Below are positions 24,987 to 34,155 of a stretch of DNA of 64,000 nucleotides, piece by piece. The notes below the pieces were generated by a model, which worked only from the letters and a program-made list of their open reading frames with translations, was not told where the DNA came from and ran no database searches. Numbering within the stretch: position 1 is the first letter of the stretch; each line of letters begins with the position of its first letter. Where the stretch lies: NCBI GenBank assembly GCA_035604335.1, contig DATNIT010000152.1:24121-88120 (forward strand), in the 5' to 3' direction. The position numbers were made by a program, and so were the translations under genes. This stretch comes from DASZHJ01 sp035604335. GTDB taxonomy: Bacteria; Pseudomonadota; Alphaproteobacteria; ATCC43930; CGMCC-115725.

Positions 24987-26105
24987 ATGGCCCGCCGCAC
25001 TCAACCGCCGTTCCGTGCCGATCACGTCGGCAGCCTGCTCCGTCCGCAGCGCTTGCTGGATGCGCGCGAGAAGAAAAAGCGGGGCGAGATCGACGCGGCC
25101 GCGCTCCGCAAGGTCGAGGACGAGTGCATCCGCGAGGTCGTGAAGCTGCAGGAGGACGTGGGCCTGCAATGCGCGACGGACGGCGAGTTCCGCCGCACCT
25201 ACTGGCACCTGGATTTCCTGGAACAATTCACCAACGTCACGGTGGTGCCGCCCAGCGTGAAGGCGAGCTTCCATACCGAGGAGGGCGATCTCGAATTCAT
25301 GCCGCCGGGCATCAGGGTAGACGGCAGGCTCGCGCATCCCAAGGGCATCATGACCGAGGATTACGCTTTCCTGAAAACGGCCGTGAAGACGGCGGTCCCC
25401 AAGGTCTGCATACCCTCGCCCAGCACCGTGCATTTCCGCGGCGGGCGCAAGGCGATCAACGAGAAGGCCTATCCCGAGATGGGCGAGTTCTATGCCGATC
25501 TCGGGCGCATCTACAGCGAGGAGGTGATGGCGCTCGCGAAGCGCGGCCTCACCTACCTGCAACTCGACGAGGTGAACTTCGCCTATCTCTGCGATCCCAA
25601 GCTCCGGGAACAAGTGCGCGGCATCGGCGAGGATCCCGAGCGTTTGCCGCACACCTACGCGAAGCTGATCAACAGCGCGATCGCCAGCCGGCCGAAGGAC
25701 ATGACCGTCACCATGCACCTCTGCCGCGGGAATTTCAAAAGCGGTTGGGTCGCCGAGGGCGGCTACGATCCCGTGGCGGAAGTGTTGTTCAACGAGATCG
25801 AGGTCGACGGCTACTTCCTCGAATACGACACGCCGCGGGCCGGGAGCTTCGCGCCGCTGCGGTTCGTGCCCAAGGGCAAGACCATCGTCCTGGGCCTGGT
25901 CACCTCGAAGAAGGGCGTGCTCGAGAGCGCCGACGAGCTCAAGCGCAGGATCGCCGAGGCCGCGAAATACGTCCCGCTCGATCAGCTGGCGCTGAGCCCG
26001 CAGTGCGGGTTCTCCAGCACAGTGGAGGGCAACCGCATTACCGTCGAGGAAGAGATCAGAAAACTCGAGCGCATCGTCCAGGTGGCGCGCGAGGTCTGGG
26101 GCTGA
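24987..26105 (+). CDS. MetE C-terminal-domain-like zinc methyltransferase, copy 1
   Basis: A 372-residue protein equivalent to the catalytic C-terminal barrel of cobalamin-independent methionine synthase, without the N-terminal half. The zinc ligands are conserved: His244 and Cys246 (MHLCRG), Glu279 (LEYD) and Cys340 (SPQCGF). Stand-alone proteins of this type may transfer methyl groups from donors other than methyl-tetrahydrofolate, so full methionine synthase activity should not be assumed. ATG 24987 follows CAGGAGA. A paralogue lies at 34300. Confidence 0.85.
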   Translation: MARRTQPPFRADHVGSLLRPQRLLDAREKKKRGEIDAAALRKVEDECIREVVKLQEDVGLQCATDGEFRRTYWHLDFLEQFTNVTVVPPSVKASFHTEEGDLEFMPPGIRVDGRLAHPKGIMTEDYAFLKTAVKTAVPKVCIPSPSTVHFRGGRKAINEKAYPEMGEFYADLGRIYSEEVMALAKRGLTYLQLDEVNFAYLCDPKLREQVRGIGEDPERLPHTYAKLINSAIASRPKDMTVTMHLCRGNFKSGWVAEGGYDPVAEVLFNEIEVDGYFLEYDTPRAGSFAPLRFVPKGKTIVLGLVTSKKGVLESADELKRRIAEAAKYVPLDQLALSPQCGFSSTVEGNRITVEEEIRKLERIVQVAREVWG

Positions 26106-26165
26106 GTGGACGCGCAACTCGAACGCAAGCGAAGGATTTATGTCTGTCGTGAAAGCCAGCGCGTC

Positions 26166-27746
26166 ATGATGCGGGCCAAATCCATCCCGATACGGCGTGC
26201 GATCGCCATGGCGCTCTCGGTTTGGGTGATCGCGCTGGCGCCGATGGCGCTTGTCTCAGGAGCGCAAGCGGCGCCGGGGGCCAGCGAGATCAAGGACGCC
26301 CTGGAGGACAACGGCCTGCTCTTGAGCGGTGGCCTCAAGCTCAACCGGGATACCCTGGCGGTGGCGTATCGTGCGCGCGCCTTCGAGCCGGTCTGGACCG
26401 CCCCGGAGATGACCGAGGCCTTCGAGACGGCACTCGGCGCAGCCGGGCGCGATGGCCTCGATCCCGAGAGCTTCGATTTCGCGGCGCTGAAGTCGGCGCT
26501 CTCCGGCTCCGCGTTGACGCCGGTTGGCCGCGAGCTGCTGTTGAGCGATCGCTTCCTCGCCTATGCCCAGGTGATGGTCCAGGGGCGCGTCTCGCCGTCA
26601 GGCGTCGAGGACGACTGGCTGCTGTCTCAGCCGAGTTTCGACCCCATTTCCGTTTTGGGATCCCTCGCGCAATCCAAGGACGTAAGGGCGACGCTCGCGG
26701 GTCTGGCGCCGTCGATGCCCGAATACGATCGCCTGCGCCAGGCGCTGGAGCACTATGAGGTCCTCGCCGCAGGTGGCGGCTGGCAGACGATCGTCACCGA
26801 TCAGAAGATCGAGCCCGGACAGAAGGGCGACGTCGTCAGGGCGCTGCGCACGCGGCTCGCGGTCGAGGGCGACCTCGATCCAGCCGAGGCGAGGGGCGAC
26901 GCGTTCGACCCGACCGTGGTGGCGGCCATGAAGCACTTTCAGACGCGCCACGGCCTGGAGCCCGATGGCCGGGTGGGCGCGGGCACGCTGGCCACGCTCA
27001 ACGTGAGCGCCGCCGATCGTGTCGAGCAGGTCAAGCTCGCCCTCGAGCGCTGGCGCGAGATGCCCCGAATTTTTCCGGCAACCCGGATCGCGGTCAACGC
27101 GGCCGCGGCACAATTGACGCTCTATCGCGACGGCGAGCCGGAGCTGACCAGCCGCGTCGTCGTCGGCGATGTCGATCATCCAACGCCTGTGCTGACGGCG
27201 CGCATCGTGTCGGCATTGTTCAATCCGCCCTGGAATGTACCGGCCTCGATCACCAAGAAGGAGATCACGCCCAAGCTCAAGCGCGACCCCGGCTATCTCG
27301 ATCGAAATCACTACATATACGTCGGCGGCCATCTGCAGCAGACGCCGGGTCCCTGGAACGCGCTCGGTGGCGTGAAGTTCGAGCTGCCGAACCCGCTCGA
27401 CGTCTACCTGCACGACACGCCCGCCAAGCCGCTGTTCGCCAGGTCCATGCGGGCGGCGAGCCACGGTTGCGTACGCGTCCAGCAGGCGCGGCCGCTCGCT
27501 TCCGTCCTGCTGGGCGAGAACTGGCCCGCGGACGCAATCGATCGGGCGATCGCCGCGGGCGAGACCAAGCGCGTCTTTCTCAAGACCGTGATGCCCGTCT
27601 ATCTGCTCTACCTCACCGCGTTCACGGACGACGACGGCACCGTCGAGTTCCGCGACGACATCTATGGACGCGATGAAGCTCTGGCGGCGGCGCTCGCGGA
27701 CCGCGAGATCAGGCGGCGCGTAGCCGCCGGCCCGGGCGCCGGCTAA
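26166..27746 (+). CDS. L,D-transpeptidase, YcbB-like
   Basis: A 526-residue exported enzyme. A hydrophobic signal segment with AQA cleavage lies within the first ~36 residues. It is followed by a long N-terminal domain, a peptidoglycan-binding helix bundle (PGQKGDVVRALRTRL ... HGLEPDGRVG) and a YkuD catalytic domain with HDTP ... SHGCVR, catalytic Cys435. It makes 3-3 cross-links or attaches proteins to peptidoglycan in the periplasm. Two adjacent ATGs (26166, 26169) are possible starts; an upstream GTG at 26106 would add 20 residues before the signal. It is convergent with the stressosome operon. Confidence 0.88.
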   Translation: MMRAKSIPIRRAIAMALSVWVIALAPMALVSGAQAAPGASEIKDALEDNGLLLSGGLKLNRDTLAVAYRARAFEPVWTAPEMTEAFETALGAAGRDGLDPESFDFAALKSALSGSALTPVGRELLLSDRFLAYAQVMVQGRVSPSGVEDDWLLSQPSFDPISVLGSLAQSKDVRATLAGLAPSMPEYDRLRQALEHYEVLAAGGGWQTIVTDQKIEPGQKGDVVRALRTRLAVEGDLDPAEARGDAFDPTVVAAMKHFQTRHGLEPDGRVGAGTLATLNVSAADRVEQVKLALERWREMPRIFPATRIAVNAAAAQLTLYRDGEPELTSRVVVGDVDHPTPVLTARIVSALFNPPWNVPASITKKEITPKLKRDPGYLDRNHYIYVGGHLQQTPGPWNALGGVKFELPNPLDVYLHDTPAKPLFARSMRAASHGCVRVQQARPLASVLLGENWPADAIDRAIAAGETKRVFLKTVMPVYLLYLTAFTDDDGTVEFRDDIYGRDEALAAALADREIRRRVAAGPGAG

Positions 27747-27771
27747 GCGGCCCTTCGGCCGTGGGTCTGGC

Positions 27772-29229
27772 TCAGCCCCCGCCCGTTTCGCCCGGCACCG
27801 TGAACCGGAAGATGGTACCGCCCGCGGGATTTGGCTCCGCCCAGATGCGGCCGGCGTGCGCCTCGACGATGGACTGGCAGATCGAGAGTCCGACGCCCAT
27901 GCCCTGCGACTTCGTGGACACGAACGGCTTGAAGAGCCGCGCCGCGACCTCGGGCGCGAGCCCCGGCCCGCTGTCCGCGATCTCGATCTCGATCGCGCCG
28001 TCGTCCAGCGTCCTGGTCGAGACCGCGATCTCGCGGCGCTCGCTTTCGGCCATCGCCTCGACCGCGTTGCGCACGAGGTTGACCAGTACCTGTTGAATCT
28101 GAATGCGATTGATCACGGCGCTGCGGGCCGCCGGATCGAGCTGCAGGTGCAGCCGAACACTCTGGTGCCGGGTGCCGATCATCGCGAGGGCCGTCGCTTC
28201 CTCGACGACGTTGCTCAGGATCTCGGGGCGCCGCTGGGTCTCGCCCTTGGTGACGAACGAGCGTAGATGGCGGATGATTTCGCCGGCCCGGGTAGCCTGC
28301 TCGACCGCCTTGTCCAGGACCGCGCCGATCTTATCGGCGGGCGGCTGTGCGCTCATCTCCAGCATGTGGCGGCCGGCTCCGAGATAGTTCAGGATCGCCG
28401 CCAACGGTTGGTTGATCTCGTGCGCGAGGGCGGAGCCCATCTGGCCCATGGCGCTGAACCTCGAGACATGAAGCAGCTCGGTCTGCAGTTGCTGGAGCCG
28501 AGCTTCCGCGGCGCGCTGCTCCGTCACGTCCCTGATGAAACCATTGAACACGTAATTGCCGTGGCGCTGCAGCGCCGTCACCGCCAGCTCGACCTTGATC
28601 TCCCGCCCGTCGCGCCGAAGCGCAGTCATCTCGCGCCGCTTGCCCAGGAGCGCGCCGCTGCCTTCGCCTGTCTCGAGAAAACGTGCGATGCCGGCCGCGT
28701 GCGGCGCGCGGAAGCCCGGCGGAACGATCAGGTCGGCAAGCGATCTTCCGATCGCCTCCTCGCGCGACCATCCGAACGTAATCTCGGCCTGCGGATTCCA
28801 TTCCAGGATATGGCCGGTCTCGTCCATCTGGATGAAGGCATCGAGGGCGGTGTCGATCATGCCGCGCGCCATCCGCTCGCTCTCGCTGAGCGCGGCGGTG
28901 CGCTCCGCCACCTGGTGCTCCAGCGATTCGTTCACGCCGCGCAGTCGCTCGACGACGTCGCGCCAGCCCCGGTTCACCATCTCGAAGGGCGCGACGGCTT
29001 GCGTTAGGAACTCTTCGGTCTTCTCGAAACGCCGGCGGAGCTCGGCACCGCGCGAAGTCTGCACGAGCGCCGGCACCGCCGCCTGATGGATCGCCATCAG
29101 ATCGAGCAAGGTCCGGCCTTCCGCGAGCGCCGATCGGCCAAGGTCGAGCGCCACGTCCTCGGCTTCGCCTTCGAGGTGAGCCGCGAGCGATCGGCGATAC
29201 CGTTTCTCGAAGGTCGAGCGGGGCGCCAT
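27772..29229 (-). CDS. Histidine kinase with RsbU-N-like and PAS domains (stressosome output)
   Basis: A 485-residue cytosolic sensor kinase. Residues ~10-85 resemble the RsbT-binding N-terminal domain of RsbU (ALAEGRTLLDLMAIHQAAV). A coiled linker leads to a PAS domain at about 118-240, then a FixL-class HisKA/HATPase core with His270 in ALAHEINQPLAAIL, and N/G boxes RNAVEAM, DSGPGL and GMGVGLS. The ATG at 29229 overlaps the stop of the phosphatase gene (ATGA); a start at 29262 would extend it by 11 residues. There is no transmembrane segment and no response regulator in the neighbourhood. It is the last gene of the rsbRST operon and most likely its target. Confidence 0.88.
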   Translation of the reverse strand: MAPRSTFEKRYRRSLAAHLEGEAEDVALDLGRSALAEGRTLLDLMAIHQAAVPALVQTSRGAELRRRFEKTEEFLTQAVAPFEMVNRGWRDVVERLRGVNESLEHQVAERTAALSESERMARGMIDTALDAFIQMDETGHILEWNPQAEITFGWSREEAIGRSLADLIVPPGFRAPHAAGIARFLETGEGSGALLGKRREMTALRRDGREIKVELAVTALQRHGNYVFNGFIRDVTEQRAAEARLQQLQTELLHVSRFSAMGQMGSALAHEINQPLAAILNYLGAGRHMLEMSAQPPADKIGAVLDKAVEQATRAGEIIRHLRSFVTKGETQRRPEILSNVVEEATALAMIGTRHQSVRLHLQLDPAARSAVINRIQIQQVLVNLVRNAVEAMAESERREIAVSTRTLDDGAIEIEIADSGPGLAPEVAARLFKPFVSTKSQGMGVGLSICQSIVEAHAGRIWAEPNPAGGTIFRFTVPGETGGG

Positions 29230-29849
29230 CACGGGGACCTCGCGGCGGACGGCCCATTCCACCGCCCGGCCAGAACCAGGGCATCGTCGCTCGAGCGGCC
29301 GTGGCGGGCGAGCACGCGGTCCGCGATCTCCTGAAGCGGCGCGCCCGGACGAAGCCCCTCCGCGAAGCCTTCGCGGATACCGTCGGTCGCAAAGACCAGC
29401 AGGTCGCCGGGGCTGACGGGGACGGTCGTGGTGCGCAGCGGCGGCAGGCGGTGGCCCACGATGCCGCCGCGCATCAGGATCGACTCGCGCTTGGGCGCGC
29501 CCGCGCGCACCAGCACGCCCTCGACGTTGCCGACGGCGAGCCAGGTCATCGTCTGGTTCCGGGCGTCGAGCCTCGCGAGGCTCATGACGACGCCGCGCGA
29601 CCGGCCGAGCGCCGAATGGCAGCGCTCGACGAGGCCGGTGATTTCCCGATCCGGCTCGGACTGGAGCGTGTCGATGGCCAGCCGAGCCGCGGACTCGGCA
29701 TCGTATCCGTGCCCGAGCCCATCCACCATCGCGACCAGCACGCCGTGGTCGAGCTGCCGCACCATGTGCAGGTCGCCCGACACCGCCGCGCCTCCATGCG
29801 CCCGGCCCGCAACGGCATGGTCGAAGAGCGATGCCTGCGTGCTCGGCAT
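29229..29849 (-). CDS. PP2C/SpoIIE-type phosphatase, RsbX-like
   Basis: A 206-residue single-domain PPM phosphatase. Metal-binding acidic motifs are visible as GDLHMV, MVDGLGHG, ATDGIREGF and a C-terminal DDALVL. In stressosome operons the RsbX-type phosphatase removes phosphates from RsbR and RsbS and resets the complex; the gene position here (after rsbT) fits that role. ATG 29849 has a GAGG upstream and lies 8 bases after rsbT; a GTG at 29870 lacks a ribosome binding site. Confidence 0.85.
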   Translation of the reverse strand: MPSTQASLFDHAVAGRAHGGAAVSGDLHMVRQLDHGVLVAMVDGLGHGYDAESAARLAIDTLQSEPDREITGLVERCHSALGRSRGVVMSLARLDARNQTMTWLAVGNVEGVLVRAGAPKRESILMRGGIVGHRLPPLRTTTVPVSPGDLLVFATDGIREGFAEGLRPGAPLQEIADRVLARHGRSSDDALVLAGRWNGPSAARSP

Positions 29850-29857
29850 CGCAAGCC

Positions 29858-30259
29858 TCAGCGCTCCCACTTGGTCATCGTCACCGTGGTGCCCTTGCCC
29901 AGGGCGGAGACGATGTCGAATTCATCCATGAGCCGCTTCGAGCCGGGCAGGCCCAGCCCCAGGCTCGAAGACGTGGAAAAGCCGTCCTCCATGGCGCGAT
30001 TGATATCGGCGATGCCGGGGCCCTCGTCCTGCGCGACCACCCGGATCCCCCGGCGCCGGCCCCGGCTCACGAGCCGCAGCATGATTTGTCCGCGCTTCGC
30101 GTAGGTCACGATGTTGCGGGCGACTTCCGAGATGGCCGTCGCGATCAGCGTGAGCTCGCTGGCGGAGAATCGCAGCGGTTTCGCCATCTCGCGGGCCTTT
30201 TGGCGGGCAAGCAGTACGTCCGCATCGACCCGGATCTGCACCACGAGCTCAGCGCTCAT
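29858..30259 (-). CDS. rsbT: RsbT-like switch kinase
   Basis: A 133-residue GHKL-fold serine/threonine kinase. ATP-binding motifs are EVARNIVTYAKRG (N box), QDEGPGI (G1) and GLGLPGSKRL (G2). RsbT phosphorylates RsbS and RsbR in the stressosome and, when released, activates an RsbU-N-bearing partner. It overlaps rsbS by 11 bases, which indicates translational coupling. Confidence 0.9.
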   Translation of the reverse strand: MSAELVVQIRVDADVLLARQKAREMAKPLRFSASELTLIATAISEVARNIVTYAKRGQIMLRLVSRGRRRGIRVVAQDEGPGIADINRAMEDGFSTSSSLGLGLPGSKRLMDEFDIVSALGKGTTVTMTKWER

Positions 30260-30617
30260 GATGGTCGATCCTCGGCCCCTTCAGGAGAGCGAGACCTTCC
30301 TCGAGGTCGAGCGCCGTGTTGGTTCCCTCCAGCGTCAACCCGAGCTGCACCATGGAAAAGGCTACCTCGGGCTGGATACCCACGACGATGGACGTGGCGC
30401 CCAGCAGTTTGATCATCTGCGTAATGCCGCGGAGCGTGCGGGCGGCGAACGAGTCCATCACCTCCAGCATGGTCACGTCGACGATCACGCCGGTAGACCG
30501 GTGACGCCGCACGTCCAACACCAGTTCGTCGCGCATCTGGGCGAGGTCGGCGTCGGTCATGGAGCCCTGAACCGACGCGATGAGAACGCTGCCTTGCTTG
30601 AGGATGGAGGCGCGCAT
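30249..30617 (-). CDS. rsbS: RsbS-like STAS scaffold protein
   Basis: A 122-residue single STAS domain. The phosphoacceptor Ser56 lies in VMDSFAARTLRG, matching the RsbS phosphorylation site. It forms the stressosome core with RsbR and holds RsbT until phosphorylated. GGAGG precedes the ATG, 21 bases after rsbR. Confidence 0.92.
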   Translation of the reverse strand: MRASILKQGSVLIASVQGSMTDADLAQMRDELVLDVRRHRSTGVIVDVTMLEVMDSFAARTLRGITQMIKLLGATSIVVGIQPEVAFSMVQLGLTLEGTNTALDLEEGLALLKGPRIDHHER

Positions 30618-30638
30618 GGCTTTCGAAGGTCCTCCGGA

Positions 30639-31598
30639 TCAGCCGGTCGCTGTTTCGCCGGACCGGGACCGGGTCACGACGTAGCCGAGCAGCTGCTCGG
30701 CGCGCTCGATGCCGCTCTGCAGGTCGCCCACGGTCATGATGCGACCCAGATCGATCCCGAGGGTCACCATGGTCTGGGCGACTTCCGGAGAAATTCCGGC
30801 GATGATCACGCGCGCTCCCATGAGTCGCGCGGCCTCGACGGTCTGCACGATATGATTGGCGACCCGGGAGTCCACGGACTGCACGCCGGTGATGTCGATC
30901 ACCACCATCCTGGCGCGGTTGCTGCGGATCGAGCCCAGGAGCTGCTCGGTCAATTGCCGCGCGCGCAGCGAATCGATGATCCCGATGATCGGCACGAGAA
31001 GCATGCCCTCCCGAACCGGCAGCACCGGGGTCGGCAGCTCTTGGATCGCCTCCTGCTGTGCGCGGATGGTGCGCTCGCTCGCGTTGATATACGTATCGAT
31101 GGCGAAGCCGATATCCAGGAAAGTCAGCTTCATCAGGGACAGGAAGGTCGACCAGGCCTCGTCGGGCGTCTTCTTGAAGGCATCGACCAGCCGCGCCGCC
31201 ACCGCGCGCAGATAGAAGTTGTACATCCCGAGATAGGATTTGATCGGGAGCCGGATGCGCTCGTGGGCCGCGCCGATCTTGAGCCGGTCCTCCACGTAGG
31301 CGAGGTCGTAATTCCCCTGGGTCAGGCGCAGAAAGTACTCCTTCTGCATGTTCTTGACCCGCTGCAGCACCTGGGGATCGCCGAAGAAGGAACGGGTGTC
31401 CTCGAACGACAGCAGGTGCCGATAGAAGTCCTCGATCACCGCATCGGCGTACCGCCGCGCGAGGTCGTTGATCGCCGTCAGCCTGGCGACGTCTTCCTCG
31501 CCCAGCTCCAGGAACTCCTTGCGGTGAGCCAGCTCCTGCTCGCTGATTTCTGTGCCGTCCGCGAAACGATCGGCGGCTTCCTCGTGCTGCTCGGCCAT
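30639..31598 (-). CDS. rsbR: Globin-type RsbR stressosome sensor
   Basis: A 319-residue protein. Residues ~20-175 form a globin-coupled-sensor-like helical domain; His112 in KIGAAHERIRLP sits at the proximal haem-ligand position, followed by the conserved YLGMYNFYL. Residues ~190-310 are a STAS domain with Thr190 (LPTPV) and Ser244 (VDSRVANHI) at the two phosphorylation positions known from Bacillus RsbR. It is likely a haem-dependent oxygen or redox sensor that gates RsbT binding. A strong ribosome binding site (GGGAGGG) precedes the start, and it heads a five-gene operon. Confidence 0.9.
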   Translation of the reverse strand: MAEQHEEAADRFADGTEISEQELAHRKEFLELGEEDVARLTAINDLARRYADAVIEDFYRHLLSFEDTRSFFGDPQVLQRVKNMQKEYFLRLTQGNYDLAYVEDRLKIGAAHERIRLPIKSYLGMYNFYLRAVAARLVDAFKKTPDEAWSTFLSLMKLTFLDIGFAIDTYINASERTIRAQQEAIQELPTPVLPVREGMLLVPIIGIIDSLRARQLTEQLLGSIRSNRARMVVIDITGVQSVDSRVANHIVQTVEAARLMGARVIIAGISPEVAQTMVTLGIDLGRIMTVGDLQSGIERAEQLLGYVVTRSRSGETATG

Positions 31599-32040
31599 GC
31601 GATGCCCTCCCGTTGCGGCGCTCCCTCAGAGCACCTCCAGCGCGGCGCTAAGGCGCCTTTTGCCCGGTGACGGTTTTCCTCGACGCAAACCCATTGGCTT
31701 GAGCGGGCGCAAACCCGCGGGAGCGATCTTGGCGACCGCATCCCCGCGCGACAACGAGCGGCGGTGCCCATTCTTCCGCCTCCCGTCGCTGAAATCCGCA
31801 TCCACCCAAACCAGCAGCAACCAGCAGGTAAACTGTGAAAGATTTACAAGAAGATAAGGGATTGACCAGATGTCGCCGGCCAAACTCGCGAAAAATTTCA
31901 TCCTTTGGTCACGCATCCTGGCCAGAATTGCGCGGTCAGGCTGAAGTTCCGAGGCAAGCGCCTGAATTTGTTGCAACCTCTTTACGGGCGATGGTAAAGA
32001 AGTGAGCGTTTGTGGGAATATTGGGGTCGGGGTAGGCGGA
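31599..32040. other. Divergent control region upstream of the stressosome operon
   Basis: About 440 bases lie between rsbR (minus) and the DUF882 gene (plus). The half near rsbR is GC-rich, while 31800-32000 is markedly AT-richer (for example TGAAAGATTTACAAGAAG near 31836), as expected for promoters. No convincing -35/-10 pair, operator palindrome or small gene was identified. Confidence 0.45.
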
Positions 32041-32586
32041 ATGGTGCGGGGGCCTGCGAGCAGTCGGCGTCGATTCTTGAAATTGGGGCTTGCGGCGGTT
32101 GCTTCGGCGGCGGTGTGGCCTGCGGAAGCCAAAATCATCGATCGCCGGCGCCTCTCGTTCGAGAACCTGCATACCGGCGAGCGCCTGGACACCGTCTACT
32201 GGGCCAATGGCGCCTACCAGCCGGGCGCGCTGCGCGCGATCAACGTCCTCCTCAGGGATTTCCGCAGCGGCGACGTCTATCCCATCGACAGGCACCTTTT
32301 GGACCTGCTGGTCCGTCTGCGCACGCGGCTCAATTCCTCCGCGCCGATCCAGGTGATCTCGGGGTATCGATCGCCCGAGACCAACGCGATGCTCGCGAGC
32401 TACAGCGACGGCGTCGCCGCCGGCTCGCTCCATATGGAGGGCATGGCGATCGACATCCGGGTGCCGGGCCGCTCGCTGCGCTCGGTGCACCGGGTCGCGC
32501 TCGACATGGCGTCGGGGGGTGTCGGCTACTATCCGCACTCCGATTTCGTGCACGTCGACACCGGCCGCGTCCGCCGCTGGGGCTGA
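32041..32586 (+). CDS. DUF882 / YcbK-type peptidase M15-like Tat-exported protein
   Basis: A 181-residue protein with a twin-arginine signal (SRRRFLKLGLAA) and a cleavage region near PAEA. The mature domain has the M15-like zinc pattern: SGYRSPETN, HMEGMAIDI and the terminal HSDFVHVDTGRVRRW. Such proteins are periplasmic and probably cut peptidoglycan peptides. ATG 32041 follows AGGCGGA; a GTG at 32002 would put 13 extra residues before the Tat motif. Confidence 0.87.
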   Translation: MVRGPASSRRRFLKLGLAAVASAAVWPAEAKIIDRRRLSFENLHTGERLDTVYWANGAYQPGALRAINVLLRDFRSGDVYPIDRHLLDLLVRLRTRLNSSAPIQVISGYRSPETNAMLASYSDGVAAGSLHMEGMAIDIRVPGRSLRSVHRVALDMASGGVGYYPHSDFVHVDTGRVRRWG

Positions 32587-32673
32587 CCCCGCCCGCCCGC
32601 CGCTGGTTCTTCCGCCAAGCTTCGCTAAACTGCCGGCACGAGAGCCCTGAAGGGCCAAGCTGGGAGTGAGCGC

Positions 32674-34104
32674 ATGGTGGCATCCCGCGCCGAGGCGACA
32701 CGGGGGCGTTGGCTCGACGTTCTCGCAGCGTACAAGCGGCCGGGCGGCGATCCCGACGCGCGCGGCATGTGGTGCCCGCGCCTCGATGCCGCCTCGCGCG
32801 ACGAGATCCGCTCGATCCAGAACGCGAAGCTCGCGGCACTGACGCCTTTCCTCTACGAGAACAGCGATTTCTATCGCCGCCGCTTCGATCGGTTGGGCCT
32901 GGCGCCGACCGATATCCGCGAGGTCGAGGATCTCCCGAAATGGCCGGTGGTCGACAAGCGCGAAATGATGGAGGACGCGCTCGCGCATCCGCCCTACGGC
33001 ACCTATGGCACCATGACCCCGGCGGTCTGGGCCGAGCGCGGCTGGATGATGTTCTCGTCCTCGGGATCGACCGGCGCGCCCCGGGTGTTCCGCTACTCCC
33101 AGCGGGATCGCGAGCTCTGGGCCTGGGCCAATGCGCGCGCCCTTGCCGCCATGGGGATCGGCAAGGGCGACACGGTGTTCCTGATCTCGGGCTTCGGCCC
33201 GCATGTGTTCGTCTGGGGCGTCGAGGCCGCGCTCGTCGAGATGGGCGTGCCGGTCATACCCGGCGGCGGCATGGATGCGCGCGGCCGCGCCAACATCGTG
33301 ACGCGGTTCCGTCCGAGCGTGCTGGTCTGCACGCCCTCCTACATGCTCCACCTCGCGCGCGTCCTCCAGGAGCTGGGCCATGATCCCGCTGGCCAAGGCG
33401 TGCGCACGCTGTTCGTGGGCGGCGAGCCCGCCATGGGGATCGACGAGACGCGAGGGCGCATTCAATCGGCCTGGGGCGCGCGGCTCGTGGAGTTCTACGG
33501 CTGCACGGAAGCCTCGCCTCACGTGGGCGGGTTCACCTGCCCGATGGCGCAGGCGCCGGGCCGGCCGGTCGCGACCCACCTCCTGGAGGACGTTCAGGTC
33601 TGGGAGACCGTGGATCCCGAGCGCCTGGTGCCGGTCGAGGACGGCGTCCGCGGTCTCACGGTCTGCACCTCGCTCAATTCCGAGAGCTCGCCGCAGCTCC
33701 GCTTTCTCGTCGGCGACTACACCGTGCTCGACCGGAGCCCATGCCCCTGCGGGCGCAATCACATGCGGGCGGTCGGCGCCTTCGTCGGCCGCGCCGACGA
33801 CCTGATCAATCTCCGCGGCATCAAGATGTTTCCGGCGGCGATCGAGGAGATCGTGCGCGGCATTCCCGAGACCGGCGACGAGTTCGAGATCGTGCTGGCG
33901 ACCTCGCGCGAGGGGCTCGACGTCATGACCGTGCGGATCGAGCATCCCGACCACGCGGCGCCGGACGCACTCCGCAAGCGCCTGCAGGACGACATCCGCG
34001 CGCGCTGCGAGGTGCGGGTGGAGGCCGACGTGCTGGCGCCGGGCACGCTGCCCAAGACCGAGTTCAAGGCGAAGCGCGTCAAGGACCTTCGCCATAAGCC
34101 TTGA
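32674..34104 (+). CDS. PaaK-like acyl/aryl-CoA ligase
   Basis: A 476-residue adenylate-forming enzyme similar to phenylacetate-CoA ligase. The ATP loop is SSSGSTGAPRVF, followed by FYGCTEASPH, the DDLINLRGIKMFP hinge and the C-terminal Lys region TEFKAKRV. A CPCGRNH segment near 354 is also found in PaaK relatives. It should activate an aromatic or other carboxylic acid to its CoA ester. No phenylacetate degradation genes are adjacent, so the substrate is open. ATG 32674 follows TGGGAG. Confidence 0.85.
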   Translation: MVASRAEATRGRWLDVLAAYKRPGGDPDARGMWCPRLDAASRDEIRSIQNAKLAALTPFLYENSDFYRRRFDRLGLAPTDIREVEDLPKWPVVDKREMMEDALAHPPYGTYGTMTPAVWAERGWMMFSSSGSTGAPRVFRYSQRDRELWAWANARALAAMGIGKGDTVFLISGFGPHVFVWGVEAALVEMGVPVIPGGGMDARGRANIVTRFRPSVLVCTPSYMLHLARVLQELGHDPAGQGVRTLFVGGEPAMGIDETRGRIQSAWGARLVEFYGCTEASPHVGGFTCPMAQAPGRPVATHLLEDVQVWETVDPERLVPVEDGVRGLTVCTSLNSESSPQLRFLVGDYTVLDRSPCPCGRNHMRAVGAFVGRADDLINLRGIKMFPAAIEEIVRGIPETGDEFEIVLATSREGLDVMTVRIEHPDHAAPDALRKRLQDDIRARCEVRVEADVLAPGTLPKTEFKAKRVKDLRHKP

Positions 34105-34155
34105 GGTATCGCGCCGCCGTGGGAGAGCCTCATGCTGCGGGCGCGCGTCCTGCAC

